Assembly (NCBI GenBank): GCA_016787295.1
Contig: JAEUUX010000185.1
Span: 1 to 40,949 of the forward strand
Direction: 5' to 3'
Length of the DNA stretch: 40,949 nt
Origin: Chitinophagales bacterium
GTDB taxonomy: Bacteria; Bacteroidota; Bacteroidia; Chitinophagales; UBA2359
The notes below the pieces were generated by a model. That model made no database searches and was not told where the DNA came from. It worked only from the letters and a program-made list of their open reading frames with translations. Of this stretch, positions 6,689 through 16,276 are shown one piece after another. How positions within the stretch are numbered: position 1 is the stretch's first letter; each line of letters begins with the position of its first letter. The translations under genes were made by a program, and so were the position numbers.

Positions 6689-9083
6689 CAATTAATTTCC
6701 CTGTGGCTATGGTATGTTGTTGTTGCTGCACACTAAACAAATACATACCACTTGCCAATTGCTGGCGTTGGAGCAAGATGGTGGTTTGTGTCACTTTTTG
6801 TCGATGCACTTCTTTGCCTTGTAGGTCATAGACATACAAAACCGCTTCGCCTTGCAAAGGTGTTGCCAACTGGATTTGGGTTTGTTCGCTAAACGGATTG
6901 GGTTCTATGCTGGCAACGTTGGTGCTGGCAGTGTTGGCAATACCGTCGGCAATGCTTAGGTCTTTGAGCGAGAAATTATCAACACCACATTCCAATAATT
7001 CATTATTGTTGTTATCGGCTTTTGCCACAAAAGTGATGGTCATGTTGTCGGTCAAAGGCAAATGGTCGGCTAATTGGTAGGTTTTGGTTGTCCAAGGGTC
7101 GCCCAATGTGAGGCGTATTTTGTCTATGGTGACTTGTTGCGTACCATTGTTAGCTATAACAATTAAGCTATCGTTGGTGGGAGTAAAATTTTGGTTGATG
7201 TTGCGGAACCACGCATCAAATTTCAATTCAGCTTGTTGGAAATTGGCAACGAGCATCACGGGCGAGGTAAGGCGCACCTGACCGCCATTGACAAAGTCGT
7301 ATAAATCTCCACTATTGCCTGTGCTATAGCATTGGTTGTCAAAATCGTTGGGCGAGTCTGCTCCTGGATTGAATACAAAAGTAGAAATTCCTGTTTCGAT
7401 AGGCACACCCAAATCCCAGTGTCCGCCGGTGTTGGTTTCGCCTGTCGAAGTCCAGCCAAAGTCGAGGGCAAATGGGTCGTAGTAGCCGTCCCACAATACA
7501 ATATCTATCGTAGCTTGTTCGGCAATGTATTGGGATTCGTTCACCAATTTGGTTTGATAGCCCCATTTGCCTGCAATAATTTCATAGTTGGTCGCATAAA
7601 TAGCCGCTATGGTGTAATTACCATTGGCATCGGTAGTAGCTGTTCGCACGGTGCCGTCTTCGGCTTTTAACTGCACTGTGGCAGCAGGAATAGGACCATA
7701 TTGTGTTGTCAAAACCCTGCCTTGCACGGTGAAAGTGGGCAAAGATTGCAAACTGAACGATTGGTACACATCAACACCATTGATGAGCAATACGTTTTCG
7801 ATGGTGTCGGTGGCATAGCCCGGAGCGCTCACTATGACCGAAAAATAACCTGCTCCGATAGTACCAGTTTGGAATCCGCCATTAAAATCGGTGTGGGTGG
7901 TTGCATTGCCATCTATGACGGTGATGGTGGCATTGGGAATACCTGCTCCCGAATCGGCATCTGTCACATTGCCCAGAAAATAAGCCGCATGAATATAATT
8001 GGGTTTGACAATAAACAAACCTTCTTGCATATCGGACAACAACAAATTGCCCGAAGGTAAGCCCGGTGCCACTCCCCAATCACCTTCCATATCTGTGCCT
8101 TCGAGGGGCGAACAGTCATAATATCCCACCAAAATCAAATTGTCGGGGTGTGTGGCATCATAGATTTGTACGCCGTCGGTATAATAGGAACAAACTATGA
8201 AATTATCGGGAACGGTATATACATTGTGAGGTGACGAAAGATCGTTTTGCCCTTCGCGATACGACTGAATGCGGTCTAACTCTTTGATGTCACTCAAATC
8301 AGATACATCATAAGCAGCTATATAGGCATTGGCTACCTCATCGGTAGTAAACACATAACGTCCATCGTCGGACAAAGCACAGTTGTGCGTAAAATTATTG
8401 GGTGTGGCAAAAGAAGCCATTACTTGGGGTGCTGCGGGATTGCTCACATCAATGACTTCGAGCAAACCATCATTGATTTCACCTGCCCAAAGGGTATCGT
8501 TGCGCACCAAAGCGTCGTGGATATAGCGGGGTGTAAACTGACCAATAACCGGCGGATTGGTCGGACTGACCGAAAGGTCTGCGATGATAGCTCCACCTGC
8601 ACCCACGTTAGCTCCGAAAATATATAAGCGTTCAGCAGGAATATCCACAAAAACTGTGTGGGCAGAACTGATATTCACCGTTGGAGCGCCTGTCCAAGTG
8701 TAGGTCTCTACGCTACTTGGCAAACCTGCCATGTCGATGATGGTCACACCACCGCCTGCCTCTGTGACGACATACGCATAATGCTCAAATACGCGCACTT
8801 CGCGCCAAATGCTTTGCGGTCCTGGAACAAAGGCTTTTTCTTGTGGCATATTGGGAACGGTTACATCGACAATAGATGTACCTGTGCGTGTGCCAACAAT
8901 GGCATACTCTCTGCCCGATGTCGCATCAACATAATACCACAAATTGCTCAAGCCCTGTGGATACGCCACATGTCCCATCAAAGCGGTATTCAGATGGGGA
9001 TTAGTATCTTGTGCTTTTACAGCAGGTTTACAAACAAATAGCAGGGCTGAAAATAGCACTACTGCAAATAGGGTTGGTTTCAT
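6681..9083 (-). CDS. Choice-of-anchor-B family secreted protein with T9SS sorting domain
   Basis: This 800-residue protein has a signal peptide (MKPTLFAVVLF...VKAQ). Residues ~30-365 form an LVIVD/choice-of-anchor-B beta-propeller, with motifs such as GTRTGTSIVDVTVPN, SSAHTVFVDIPAERLYIFG and TDMEGDWGVAPG. Two carboxypeptidase-regulatory-like beta-sandwiches follow (GNVTDADSGAGIPNATITV; GRVLTTQYGPIPAATVQL). A jelly-roll-like segment comes next (HWDLGVP...AELKFDAWFRN), then a type A T9SS domain starting IEPNPFSEQTQI and ending KLIVY. The multi-domain layout fits a surface-exposed protein; the propeller family has no firmly known substrate. A -7-like TATCTTTG lies on the minus strand at 9138-9145 upstream of the ATG. 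Confidence 0.9.
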   Translation of the reverse strand: MKPTLFAVVLFSALLFVCKPAVKAQDTNPHLNTALMGHVAYPQGLSNLWYYVDATSGREYAIVGTRTGTSIVDVTVPNMPQEKAFVPGPQSIWREVRVFEHYAYVVTEAGGGVTIIDMAGLPSSVETYTWTGAPTVNISSAHTVFVDIPAERLYIFGANVGAGGAIIADLSVSPTNPPVIGQFTPRYIHDALVRNDTLWAGEINDGLLEVIDVSNPAAPQVMASFATPNNFTHNCALSDDGRYVFTTDEVANAYIAAYDVSDLSDIKELDRIQSYREGQNDLSSPHNVYTVPDNFIVCSYYTDGVQIYDATHPDNLILVGYYDCSPLEGTDMEGDWGVAPGLPSGNLLLSDMQEGLFIVKPNYIHAAYFLGNVTDADSGAGIPNATITVIDGNATTHTDFNGGFQTGTIGAGYFSVIVSAPGYATDTIENVLLINGVDVYQSFSLQSLPTFTVQGRVLTTQYGPIPAATVQLKAEDGTVRTATTDANGNYTIAAIYATNYEIIAGKWGYQTKLVNESQYIAEQATIDIVLWDGYYDPFALDFGWTSTGETNTGGHWDLGVPIETGISTFVFNPGADSPNDFDNQCYSTGNSGDLYDFVNGGQVRLTSPVMLVANFQQAELKFDAWFRNINQNFTPTNDSLIVIANNGTQQVTIDKIRLTLGDPWTTKTYQLADHLPLTDNMTITFVAKADNNNNELLECGVDNFSLKDLSIADGIANTASTNVASIEPNPFSEQTQIQLATPLQGEAVLYVYDLQGKEVHRQKVTQTTILLQRQQLASGMYLFSVQQQQHTIATGKLIVY

Positions 9084-9205
9084 TGTACAAAAAAAATAAA
9101 AATGATGGAAAATTTTTAGGATTATTTAGAACGGCGGCAAAGATACGCTAATTTTAAGGCATTTCTTGCGCTTTTTTTTTAAATTCTTGAAAAAATTAAA
9201 TACAC

Positions 9206-9248
9206 ATAACAAAGGCTATCTTTCCAAACGGAAGATAGCCTTTGTTAT
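9206..9248 (-). terminator. Strong stem-loop between two minus-strand genes
   Basis: A 17-bp perfect stem (9206-9222 with 9232-9248, core AAAGGCTATCTT/AAGATAGCCTTT) lies 11 bp past the stop codon of the DUF4139 gene. It fits termination of that gene before the choice-of-anchor-B gene. Confidence 0.7.
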
Positions 9249-9258
9249 CATATCTACT

Positions 9259-10893
9259 TTATTCTCCTATTTTCAATATAGCACCTTTGGGATAATTGAT
9301 TTTGTATTCGACTGCTAAGGTCATTGGCACTTTGGGTTGAGCAGGAATATTCCATGTCAAAAAACCCGTATCGGACGTATATTCGGCTCCCGACAAGGTA
9401 ATTGGTTCTACGGTAACTTCGGCAGCAGAACTGACAGGAATGCGGTCGCGAAGTAGCAATTGAATAGCTTGTTGACGGTTGTTCATTATTCGGATTTTGT
9501 AGGAACATTTGACCGCATGTGTTCCTCCCGAGGCATCTATTTGTATGTAGTTATCAGCAAAAGAGGTGCGCTCTACATACACTCCATCTACTTTGCCAAT
9601 TTGAAGTGGAATTTCTGTTGCTGTAGTGTTTGGTTTGAAGGTTGTTTGGGCTACCCAAAAACCATCAAAATATACATCAACATTTCCTGAAGGCAAATCA
9701 TATTGTTGCCATTTTTGCAAATAAGCAGTCAAAAACACATCATTGTTCAAACGAGAATTAGCCCAAAATTCGTAGCGTGTGGGAATGGTGTCGGCTTGTG
9801 CCAGAGGGTAGCGGATATTGGTGTAGCTTTTGATGTCAAATTTTTTTTCTAATATCCGACGCGATTCGACAAAAGTTTTTTGTAATTGATAGGTTGTATC
9901 TAAAGCCCATACCTTGCATTTTTCGGGATCTTCGTTTAAACAACTTCGGTCACTACGTCCTTTTACCCAATGCATAGTGGGCGCGAAAATGGGTGGTTCA
10001 CCTATAGTTTCGCCATTGTTGCGTGAATGAATGCTCACTACTACGGGTTTAAACACATTGGTTTCATGGACAGGATGTGTGTCTCCATACGCTCTGTTAA
10101 TCAATACTAATTGCACATTTTTCCAGTCGCTTGGACTATTTTGTTTAATTTTGGCAAACAATTGGAGGTTTACTGCTTTTTGTGTGTTTGCAACATGCGC
10201 CTCATACGTTGGTTGCCATTCCCCTTGTTTATCGATATATTCTATATGTAGTGTATCGGCGATGGTTTTCTTACAACTGACCGTTAAGGCAAGAACATTT
10301 GTAATTGTTAGGTTAGAAGCTTTTGAGTTTGCAATTTTGTCAATGTCTTGCTGAATTTTGTTTTTTTGTTGGTCAAAAACGGCTTCTTGTCGCTTTGTTT
10401 CAGTGGTAAAGTTATCTATGGCTTTATAACTTTCTTCGAAAATACTGCTATTCAAAGTATTAGTTGGGGTCATTGTCCAGCGGCTCATCACTTGGTCATA
10501 CGCTACTTGGCGAGCATTACTGTAGGTTTGTTTGACAAGCGAAATAGAATCTAATTGTCGTCTTAGCTTATTTTTCTGAATGTCGGAAGCGTTCGAATTG
10601 GCATTGTACTTGTGTTGTATTGCCTGATAACTAACATTTTCGGAGCGCATAATTTTCATGCCCTCCACATAACTAAATTGCAAGGAAGGGAGGTCTGGTA
10701 TGTTTAACAGATACAAAACGTATTCACCTGCGCTGAGGGCTAATGGTGCCGACATTGTTAGCTGCGAAGTGTTATAATACAAAGTTACTTTGGTGAGTTG
10801 TGGGTTGAGGGTTATCGTGTCTTGGGTTTGAGCATATAGATAATAAGGACACAACAGGAGGAAGAGAGTTGATACTAAAAATTTTGTTGTCAT
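9259..10893 (-). CDS. DUF4139/DUF4140 (MuiA-like) exported protein
   Basis: This 544-residue protein has a signal peptide (MTTKFLVSTLFLLLCPYYLYAQ). Residues ~28-120 form the DUF4140 N-terminal region (KVTLYYNTSQLTMSAPLALS), then comes a helical segment with LRRQLDSISLVKQTYSNARQ. The C-terminal DUF4139 beta-rich domain shows VYVERTSFADNYI, IRIMNNRQQAIQLLLRDRIP and SDTGFLTWNIPAQPK. The family is often labelled 'mucoidy inhibitor MuiA-like', but its biochemical role is not established. The unusually polar DUF4140 segment and a central insert (CLNEDPEKCKVW) set this copy apart. It is monocistronic by spacing. Confidence 0.8.
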   Translation of the reverse strand: MTTKFLVSTLFLLLCPYYLYAQTQDTITLNPQLTKVTLYYNTSQLTMSAPLALSAGEYVLYLLNIPDLPSLQFSYVEGMKIMRSENVSYQAIQHKYNANSNASDIQKNKLRRQLDSISLVKQTYSNARQVAYDQVMSRWTMTPTNTLNSSIFEESYKAIDNFTTETKRQEAVFDQQKNKIQQDIDKIANSKASNLTITNVLALTVSCKKTIADTLHIEYIDKQGEWQPTYEAHVANTQKAVNLQLFAKIKQNSPSDWKNVQLVLINRAYGDTHPVHETNVFKPVVVSIHSRNNGETIGEPPIFAPTMHWVKGRSDRSCLNEDPEKCKVWALDTTYQLQKTFVESRRILEKKFDIKSYTNIRYPLAQADTIPTRYEFWANSRLNNDVFLTAYLQKWQQYDLPSGNVDVYFDGFWVAQTTFKPNTTATEIPLQIGKVDGVYVERTSFADNYIQIDASGGTHAVKCSYKIRIMNNRQQAIQLLLRDRIPVSSAAEVTVEPITLSGAEYTSDTGFLTWNIPAQPKVPMTLAVEYKINYPKGAILKIGE

Positions 10894-11010
10894 AATTGAA
10901 ACGTTTAGGTAATGAATTAGCTAATTATTGTATTGCAAAAACCGATATTTTTCACTCAAAAAAAACAAACTACCAAACTGCTTGAGGTTTGTGTTTTTTT
11001 GGATACAGAA

Positions 11011-11979
11011 CTACCAATAATACTTTTGGGGTAGTAAATAATTTTGCACGTAATCGCGTATAGCTGTTGAAAGGCTGTAAAAAGTAGCATTATAGGCGGC
11101 TACATTTTGCAATTTTGCAATGTTGGCTTGGGTGAAATATTGGTAGTTGTTTCGCAAATCTTCGGGCATATCCACAAAAATGATATTTGGCGGCAACTCC
11201 AAAGCAGCAAAAACGGATTCTGCTAAGTGTAGGAAAGTATTAGTTTGTCCTGTTCCCAGATTATATAGTCCTGATGGTGGGAGGTTTTCCATAAAGAAAC
11301 GGATAATTTGTACCACATCTTTGACATATACAAAGTCGCGCAATTGTTTGCCGTCTTCGTAATCAGGACGATGAGACCGAAACAGTTGAATTGTTCCTTT
11401 TTGTTGTATTTGTTGATACCCATGCCAAACTACCGATGCCATTCGTTTTTTATGGTATTCATTAGGACCAAAAACGTTGAAAAATTTAAATCCATACCAA
11501 TGCGGTGGAGTTTTGGGTTGTTGTAATGCCCAGAAATCAAAGTCATTTTTGGATTTGCCATACAAGTTTAACGGTTTCAGGTGCGATACAATGTCGTGGG
11601 AATCATCATAACCCTGTTCGCCAGCGCCATACGTAGCTGCTGATGAGGCATAGAACAAGGGTATTTGATGGCGTGTGCAAAAATCCCAGACGGCTTGTGA
11701 ATAATGGAGATTGAGTTCGTCAAAAATGGCGGCATTAGTTTCGGTTGTATCGGTACGTGCGCCCAAATGTATGACGGCTTTTGCTTCTTTGTATTGGTCT
11801 AAAAATAACAAGAAATGACGACGGTCTATGCGTGTGAGGTGGGAACGACTTGCCCAATTGAGGTTTTTTTCGGGGCGAGAAAAGTCATCTATCAATACAA
11901 TTTCTTTGTATTGATGTGCCAATAGTTCGCTTAACATACAACTACCGATGAAACCCGCAGCGCCTGTTAGTAGTATCAT
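11011..11979 (-). CDS. hldD: ADP-L-glycero-D-manno-heptose 6-epimerase
   Basis: This 322-residue short-chain dehydrogenase-type epimerase makes the ADP-L,D-heptose donor for the LPS inner core in the cytoplasm. The NADP-binding GAAGFIGS is at residues 6-13. FYASSAATYGAGEQGYDD (about 109-126) is the HldD version of the catalytic Ser region, and Y140xxxK144 (YGKSK) is the catalytic pair. FFNVFGPNEYHKKRMASV and LRDFVYVKDV are also typical. The start is the ATG at 11979, which places the Rossmann loop at the usual distance; the ORF could extend 14 codons further but would overlap the upstream gene. It starts 22 bp after the thioredoxin-like lipoprotein gene, so the two are probably co-transcribed. 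Confidence 0.93.
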   Translation of the reverse strand: MILLTGAAGFIGSCMLSELLAHQYKEIVLIDDFSRPEKNLNWASRSHLTRIDRRHFLLFLDQYKEAKAVIHLGARTDTTETNAAIFDELNLHYSQAVWDFCTRHQIPLFYASSAATYGAGEQGYDDSHDIVSHLKPLNLYGKSKNDFDFWALQQPKTPPHWYGFKFFNVFGPNEYHKKRMASVVWHGYQQIQQKGTIQLFRSHRPDYEDGKQLRDFVYVKDVVQIIRFFMENLPPSGLYNLGTGQTNTFLHLAESVFAALELPPNIIFVDMPEDLRNNYQYFTQANIAKLQNVAAYNATFYSLSTAIRDYVQNYLLPQKYYW

Positions 11980-12001
11980 AAAAAAGATAGGATAGGATAA
12001 T

Positions 12002-12574
12002 CTATGGATTTTGTTGTGCAAAAGTGTCGAAATCGGTATCAGAATAGTGATTTTCGTTAATATAGCGGAGCAATGTTTTCATGGCAGGCGTTTCCCTATA
12101 TCCCGGAAAAGCATTGATTCTCTCGCTGTTTTCGTCCAAGAAAGCGATGGTAGGATAGCCCACACTTGCGCCTTGCGGTATGTCGCCTAAGATGAGTTTA
12201 AAAGTTAATTGGTTAGTGCCGCGTCTGCCATTCTCTAAATAAGGATATTGTTGTCCATTGAAAGTCACATTGTCTTTTGTTTCGGCATTAAATTTTACGG
12301 CATAAAAATTTTCGCTGATGTATTTAGCTACTGTAGGGTCGGAAAAAGTGTTTTGGTCCATCTTTTTGCACCAACCACACCAATCTGTATAAAGGTCAAC
12401 AATCACTTTGCGAGGTTGGGCTTGCATTTTGGCGGGCAATTGGTCGATGGTGAGCCATTCGACAGCACCTTGTGTTGGTGTGGTGGTATTGGTGCTGGTT
12501 GTGGTGTCAGTTTGGCAAGATGAGAGGAATGTAATGGAAACGCAAAAATACAAAAACAAGATTTTTTTGAACAT
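12002..12574 (-). CDS. Thioredoxin-fold lipoprotein
   Basis: This 190-residue lipoprotein has a type II signal (MFKKILFLYFCVSITFLSSC, lipobox LSSC with Cys20). A Ser/Thr-rich linker and a thioredoxin-like domain follow, with the redox motif DWCGWCKK (Cys66, Cys69). The domain continues with FYAVKFNAETKDNVTFNG and a cis-Pro-type VGYPTIAFLDENSE. It likely faces the periplasm and acts in thiol-disulfide exchange, resembling DsbD-gamma/thioredoxin_7 proteins. Its partner is not in the window. It precedes hldD in the same short operon; no functional link between the two is obvious. Confidence 0.88.
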   Translation of the reverse strand: MFKKILFLYFCVSITFLSSCQTDTTTSTNTTTPTQGAVEWLTIDQLPAKMQAQPRKVIVDLYTDWCGWCKKMDQNTFSDPTVAKYISENFYAVKFNAETKDNVTFNGQQYPYLENGRRGTNQLTFKLILGDIPQGASVGYPTIAFLDENSERINAFPGYRETPAMKTLLRYINENHYSDTDFDTFAQQNP

Positions 12575-12669
12575 TATATTTAGTTATTTTTTGGGGAGAT
12601 GTGAATTTTTGCCACAAAAATACAGCAATAAATGGGATTTTACAACTTTGTGGAAAATTAGCACACTAA

Positions 12670-12704
12670 AAAACCTTCGGAAGTATGACATTTCCGAAGG
12701 TTTT
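12670..12704. terminator. Hairpin AAAACCTTCGGAA / TTCCGAAGGTTTT
   Basis: A 13-bp perfect stem with a 9-nt loop. Its sister at 22524-22558 has the same stem and a different loop. It could terminate the minus-strand barrel-protein transcript, but it lies ~370 bp past that gene's stop codon. Confidence 0.5.
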
Positions 12705-12784
12705 GGGCATATTGTGTTTATTTTTGGGGTGACATATTGCATTAGTATTGTTGAGGCATACAGTAGTGATGTAAAGTTTAGTAG

Positions 12785-12941
12785 TGTTCCATTTTGGTTA
12801 AATAGTCTGATAATAACGCATTGATTTTTGGGGCGTTTCCCTGCGGGTCGGGCTGCTGCGGGCTTCGCTTCGCTCGGTGCTGCGTTGCTCTCCGCACTGG
12901 CTAACGCCACCCTCCGCATCCCTAACGCGCTTCGCCATTCG
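12785..12941 (+). repeat. GC-rich dispersed repeat, copy 2
   Basis: Plus-strand copy: GGGCGTTTCCCTGCGGGTCG at the left and CCTAACGCGCTTCGCCATTC at the right. Its middle differs from copies 1 and 3. The left flank TTTGGTTAAATAGTC is shared (inverted) with copy 1. Confidence 0.85.
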
Positions 12942-13075
12942 AACAAAAATATCGTTATTTTTTTACGACAAATACAGCTTTCTTCCGAAAAAATAGAACA
13001 GTAACAATGTTTTTTGTGGACAGTAGTTTGGCAGCACAAAGAATAACAAATCTTGGAATTGTTTTGTTTCGTCAA

Positions 13076-13855
13076 TTAATTCATATAGTATTTTGTTTCG
13101 CTACCTTTGCGATATAAGGGCAAAAACCATGAAAACCGCGCTCCCAATAAAATATCATTTCGCGGGTTGGTTTCAGATGTTTGCGTGTCAAAGTTGAGGC
13201 TTCGCCGGTTTTTGGTTCGGGCATACGATAGTTCTACTCCAGCCGAGAAATTGATTAATTTGTTGTTGGCTAAATATAGATAGCCCAAATATGCAGATAC
13301 AGCAGGACCGTTGCTTAGGCGGTCATAACCTTTCAGGTAGTCGCCTTGTAACTGACGGATAGAATTTTCTTTATCAATAATTTTTATGTGGTGTTGCATT
13401 GCACCAATACCCAATAAGCCAACAATACCTGAATTATTGTTTTTCGGACTGATAGGAAACACTTTGCCAAACTTGAAAAAAGCCGCTATGCCACGTTCAT
13501 AGAAGCGAATGTCGGCATAAGTACCCGATTGTGTGAGAAGGTAGCCTTGTGCGGTGGCTAAATTACCGACCAAAGAATCTTCTACAATGCGGTTGCCAAA
13601 CAAAAAATCGGCATCTACACCAAAGAGCCAATTGGTGTTGGTTTTGCGAAACACGCCACCACCGATATTGGCATTAATACCAAATCGTTTTGCCATGTCT
13701 GCTTGCGGCACTTGCACTGCACCATCTATGCCAATGAGTGTTACGCTGCGAATGGGCGGCGGTGTGGTGGTGGTGTTTTGTGCCAATAAAGCAATATTAT
13801 GTAGCAACAGACACAATACGATAAAAAAAGGATTGGCAAATGAGGTGTTTGTCAT
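13076..13855 (-). CDS. Probable outer-membrane beta-barrel protein
   Basis: This 259-residue protein has a signal peptide (MTNTSFANPFFIVLCLLLHNIALLAQ). The rest shows alternating hydrophobic/polar strands with glycine and aromatic girdle residues, for example NIGGGVFRKTNTNWLFGVDA, GPAVSAYLGYLYLANNK and LLGARFSWFLPLYR. Such patterns fit an 8- to 10-stranded barrel in the outer membrane. No specific family is recognised. It lies 50 bp downstream of rpoN on the same strand and may be co-transcribed with it. Confidence 0.6.
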   Translation of the reverse strand: MTNTSFANPFFIVLCLLLHNIALLAQNTTTTPPPIRSVTLIGIDGAVQVPQADMAKRFGINANIGGGVFRKTNTNWLFGVDADFLFGNRIVEDSLVGNLATAQGYLLTQSGTYADIRFYERGIAAFFKFGKVFPISPKNNNSGIVGLLGIGAMQHHIKIIDKENSIRQLQGDYLKGYDRLSNGPAVSAYLGYLYLANNKLINFSAGVELSYARTKNRRSLNFDTQTSETNPRNDILLGARFSWFLPLYRKGSETKYYMN

Positions 13856-13905
13856 AGTATTGGGTTTATGGGTTGAGGTGGGGTTTATGGTGTTATCAAG
13901 TTATA

Positions 13906-15426
13906 CTACAGTTCCCTACGAAGTCGTGCTACGGGAATATCCAATTGTTCGCGATATTTGGCAACTGTTCGGCGGGCGATGTTATAACCTCTTTCGAGTA
14001 GGTCGTTCATGAGGCGTTCATCTGATAGTGGTTTGGTTTTGTCTTCGGCGGAGATGAGTTCGGTAAGAATTTTTTTGATTTCGCGGGTCGACACCTCTTC
14101 GCCCGATTCGGTTTGCATCGATTCGGAGAAAAAATCTTTGAGTCGGAATATACCAAATTCTGTCTGGACATATTTGCTATTGGCTACGCGTGAGACGGTC
14201 GAGATGTCTAAATCGGTGAGTTCGGCAACATCGCGCAGAATCATGGGGCGCAGCTTTAGTTCGTCACCTGTCAAAAAGTATTCATATTGATAGCCCAAGA
14301 TAGCTTGCATGGTTTTTTCCATCGTCGATTGGCGTTGTTTGATGGCATCGATGAACCATTTAGCAGCGTCAATTTTTTGTTTGATGAACATAATAGCATC
14401 TTTCTGGGAGCGTGATTTGTGTTTGCTAAGAGAGTATTCGCGCAACATGTCGCGGTACGTATCGCTGATGCGCAATTCGGGAGCATTTTTGGAGTTGAGC
14501 GAGACCACCAAACGTCCGTTTTGGTTAGTGATAATGAAATCGGGAATAATATAGTTGTGGTCAACTTTGCCACTTACTTCGTGCGTGCCTCCGGGTTTAG
14601 GGTTGAGTTTCAGTATTTCGTCTATGGCAGCTTTTAGGTCGTCGTTAGTGATGCCCATGTTGCGAATAAGTTTGTCATAATGTTTTTTAGCAAATTCGTC
14701 AAAATGGTCTAATAGAATTTTTTCGGCAATGGAGATAGCAGGATTGTTGGCAGGATTTTTTCGACGCAATTGAATGAGTAAGCATTCCTGCAAGTCGCGC
14801 GCGCCTACACCGGGAGGGTCAAAATCTTGTATGATTTGCAATGTGTATTCCAATTCTTGGAGCGAAGTAATGATATTTTGCCCAAAAGCCAAATCATCTG
14901 CGAGGGCATCTAACTGTCGTCGTAAATAACCGTCTTCGTCAATACTACCTACGATTTGATTACCGATTTGAAGCGTTCGTTGGTCAACCTGCAACATACT
15001 CAACTGTTCCACGAGGTATTCGTGGAATGTTTGGTTGCCCGAAGGAGGAGCTGTATAGTTGTCCTCGTCATCGTCGGGGTTGGAGTATTCGTCGCGCAGT
15101 TTGTAAGAAGCTACTTCGTCGTCGTAGTCATTGAAATAGTCACTCACATCGAGTTCGTCGTCCAATTGTGGTGTAAATTCATCTATATCATGTTCGTCAC
15201 GACTCTCGTATGATTCGTCGGTTGCTGGTGAAGATTCATAATCACCATAGTCATTGTCATAGCTATCTTGATATTCATCAGATTCCTCTAAGGCAGGGTT
15301 TGCTTCTAACTCCTCTTTGATGCGCTCTTCCAAATTGGCAGTAGGGATTTGCAGCAATTTCATAAGCTGAATTTGCTGTGGGGATAATTTTTGGAGAAGT
15401 TTTTGGTTTAATTTTTGGTTCAACAT
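13906..15426 (-). CDS. rpoN: RNA polymerase sigma-54 factor
   Basis: This 506-residue protein directs RNA polymerase to -24/-12 promoters and needs an AAA+ activator. Region I is the Gln/Leu-rich start MLNQKLNQKLLQKLSPQQIQ. Region II is strongly acidic (residues ~45-125, DEYQDSYDNDYGDYESS onward). The core-binding domain includes DFDPPGVGARDLQECLL and GLDISTVSR-like VAELTDLDISTVSRVANSKY. The RpoN box ARRTVAKYRE is at residues 484-493, followed by a basic C-terminus. All regions are intact, so it should be functional. No sigma-54 activator is in the window. Confidence 0.97.
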   Translation of the reverse strand: MLNQKLNQKLLQKLSPQQIQLMKLLQIPTANLEERIKEELEANPALEESDEYQDSYDNDYGDYESSPATDESYESRDEHDIDEFTPQLDDELDVSDYFNDYDDEVASYKLRDEYSNPDDDEDNYTAPPSGNQTFHEYLVEQLSMLQVDQRTLQIGNQIVGSIDEDGYLRRQLDALADDLAFGQNIITSLQELEYTLQIIQDFDPPGVGARDLQECLLIQLRRKNPANNPAISIAEKILLDHFDEFAKKHYDKLIRNMGITNDDLKAAIDEILKLNPKPGGTHEVSGKVDHNYIIPDFIITNQNGRLVVSLNSKNAPELRISDTYRDMLREYSLSKHKSRSQKDAIMFIKQKIDAAKWFIDAIKQRQSTMEKTMQAILGYQYEYFLTGDELKLRPMILRDVAELTDLDISTVSRVANSKYVQTEFGIFRLKDFFSESMQTESGEEVSTREIKKILTELISAEDKTKPLSDERLMNDLLERGYNIARRTVAKYREQLDIPVARLRREL

Positions 15427-15554
15427 ACTTTTAAGTCAGAAAACGGAGCTTGGGGCGTATTTTTAATTAAGGAAGGAGAAATTTGTTATTTAATTTGGTT
15501 GGAGCAATGTTTATAGAATAGTTTGGGAGGAGTTTAGTGATGATAAGAAACGGG

Positions 15555-16229
15555 TTAATCTGTTTTTCCTGCAACTACTATCACAATTTCCCCTTTAATC
15601 GTTTTGGCGCTATAATATTGTATAATTTCTTGCAGGGTGCCGCGTGTGGTTTCTTCAAACATTTTGGTCAGTTCGCGCGATACGCTGGCGGGGCGATCGC
15701 TGCCCAAAACGGCAGATAGTTGTTCTAATGTTTTGAGCAAACGGAAAGGTGATTCATAAAAAATCATGGTTCGCGTTTCGTTTTGGAGGGCATTGAGGCG
15801 GCTTTGTTTGCCTTTTTTTTGCGGCAAAAACCCTTCGAACACAAAACGGTCGGCGGGCAAACCCGAATTGATAAGGGCAGGTACAAAAGCTGTTGCACCG
15901 GGCAGTGTCTCTATGGCAATGCCTTCGCGAATGGCTTGTCGTGCCAGCAGAAATCCGGGGTCAGAGATACCGGGTGTGCCTGCGTCGGTCACTAAGCCAA
16001 TAGTAGTGCCACCTTTGAGTTGGTCGATGATTCGCTGTAGGTGTTGGTGTTCGTTGTGGGCATGATAGGATTGTAGCGGTTTTTGGATTTGGTAGTGTTG
16101 CAATAAAATAGCGGTTTGGCGAGTGTCTTCTGCCAAAATAAGGTCTACATTTTTGAGCCAATGCAATGCCCGCAAGGTAATGTCGGCAAGATTACCGATG
16201 GGTGTGGGTATGAGGTATAGTTTGGACAA
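15555..16229 (-). CDS. rsmI: 16S rRNA (cytidine1402-2'-O)-methyltransferase
   Basis: This 224-residue SAM-dependent methyltransferase 2'-O-methylates C1402 in the ribosomal P site. LYLIPTPIGNLADITLRAL is the family N-terminus. LILAEDTRQTAILLQHY and the glycine loop GLVTDAGTPGISDPG (about residues 78-92) form the tetrapyrrole-methylase-like SAM site; LPGATAFVPALINSGLP and RTMIFYESPFRL are also typical. It appears to start at a TTG (16229): no in-frame ATG lies upstream at a sensible distance and the family N-terminus begins here. It is slightly shorter than many homologues, ending in KGEIVIVVAGK. Confidence 0.93.
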   Translation of the reverse strand: MSKLYLIPTPIGNLADITLRALHWLKNVDLILAEDTRQTAILLQHYQIQKPLQSYHAHNEHQHLQRIIDQLKGGTTIGLVTDAGTPGISDPGFLLARQAIREGIAIETLPGATAFVPALINSGLPADRFVFEGFLPQKKGKQSRLNALQNETRTMIFYESPFRLLKTLEQLSAVLGSDRPASVSRELTKMFEETTRGTLQEIIQYYSAKTIKGEIVIVVAGKTD

Positions 16230-16276
16230 TGGTCGTGGTTTTTGGGTTATGATGGGAATGTGGAGAGGGGTGTAGG

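Larger units (their letters stand above)
12575..13075. other. 501-bp gap with a hairpin and a dispersed repeat
   Basis: Besides the stem-loop at 12670-12704 and repeat copy 2 at 12785-12941, I see no gene. An open minus-strand frame across the gap is built from the repeat and low-complexity sequence and is not supported. Confidence 0.7.

Noticed and set aside
12584-13075. 163-codon minus-strand ORF
   Set aside because: It translates the dispersed repeat and a hairpin; a similar peptide comes from the repeat at 28053-28382, which shows it is repeat-derived.
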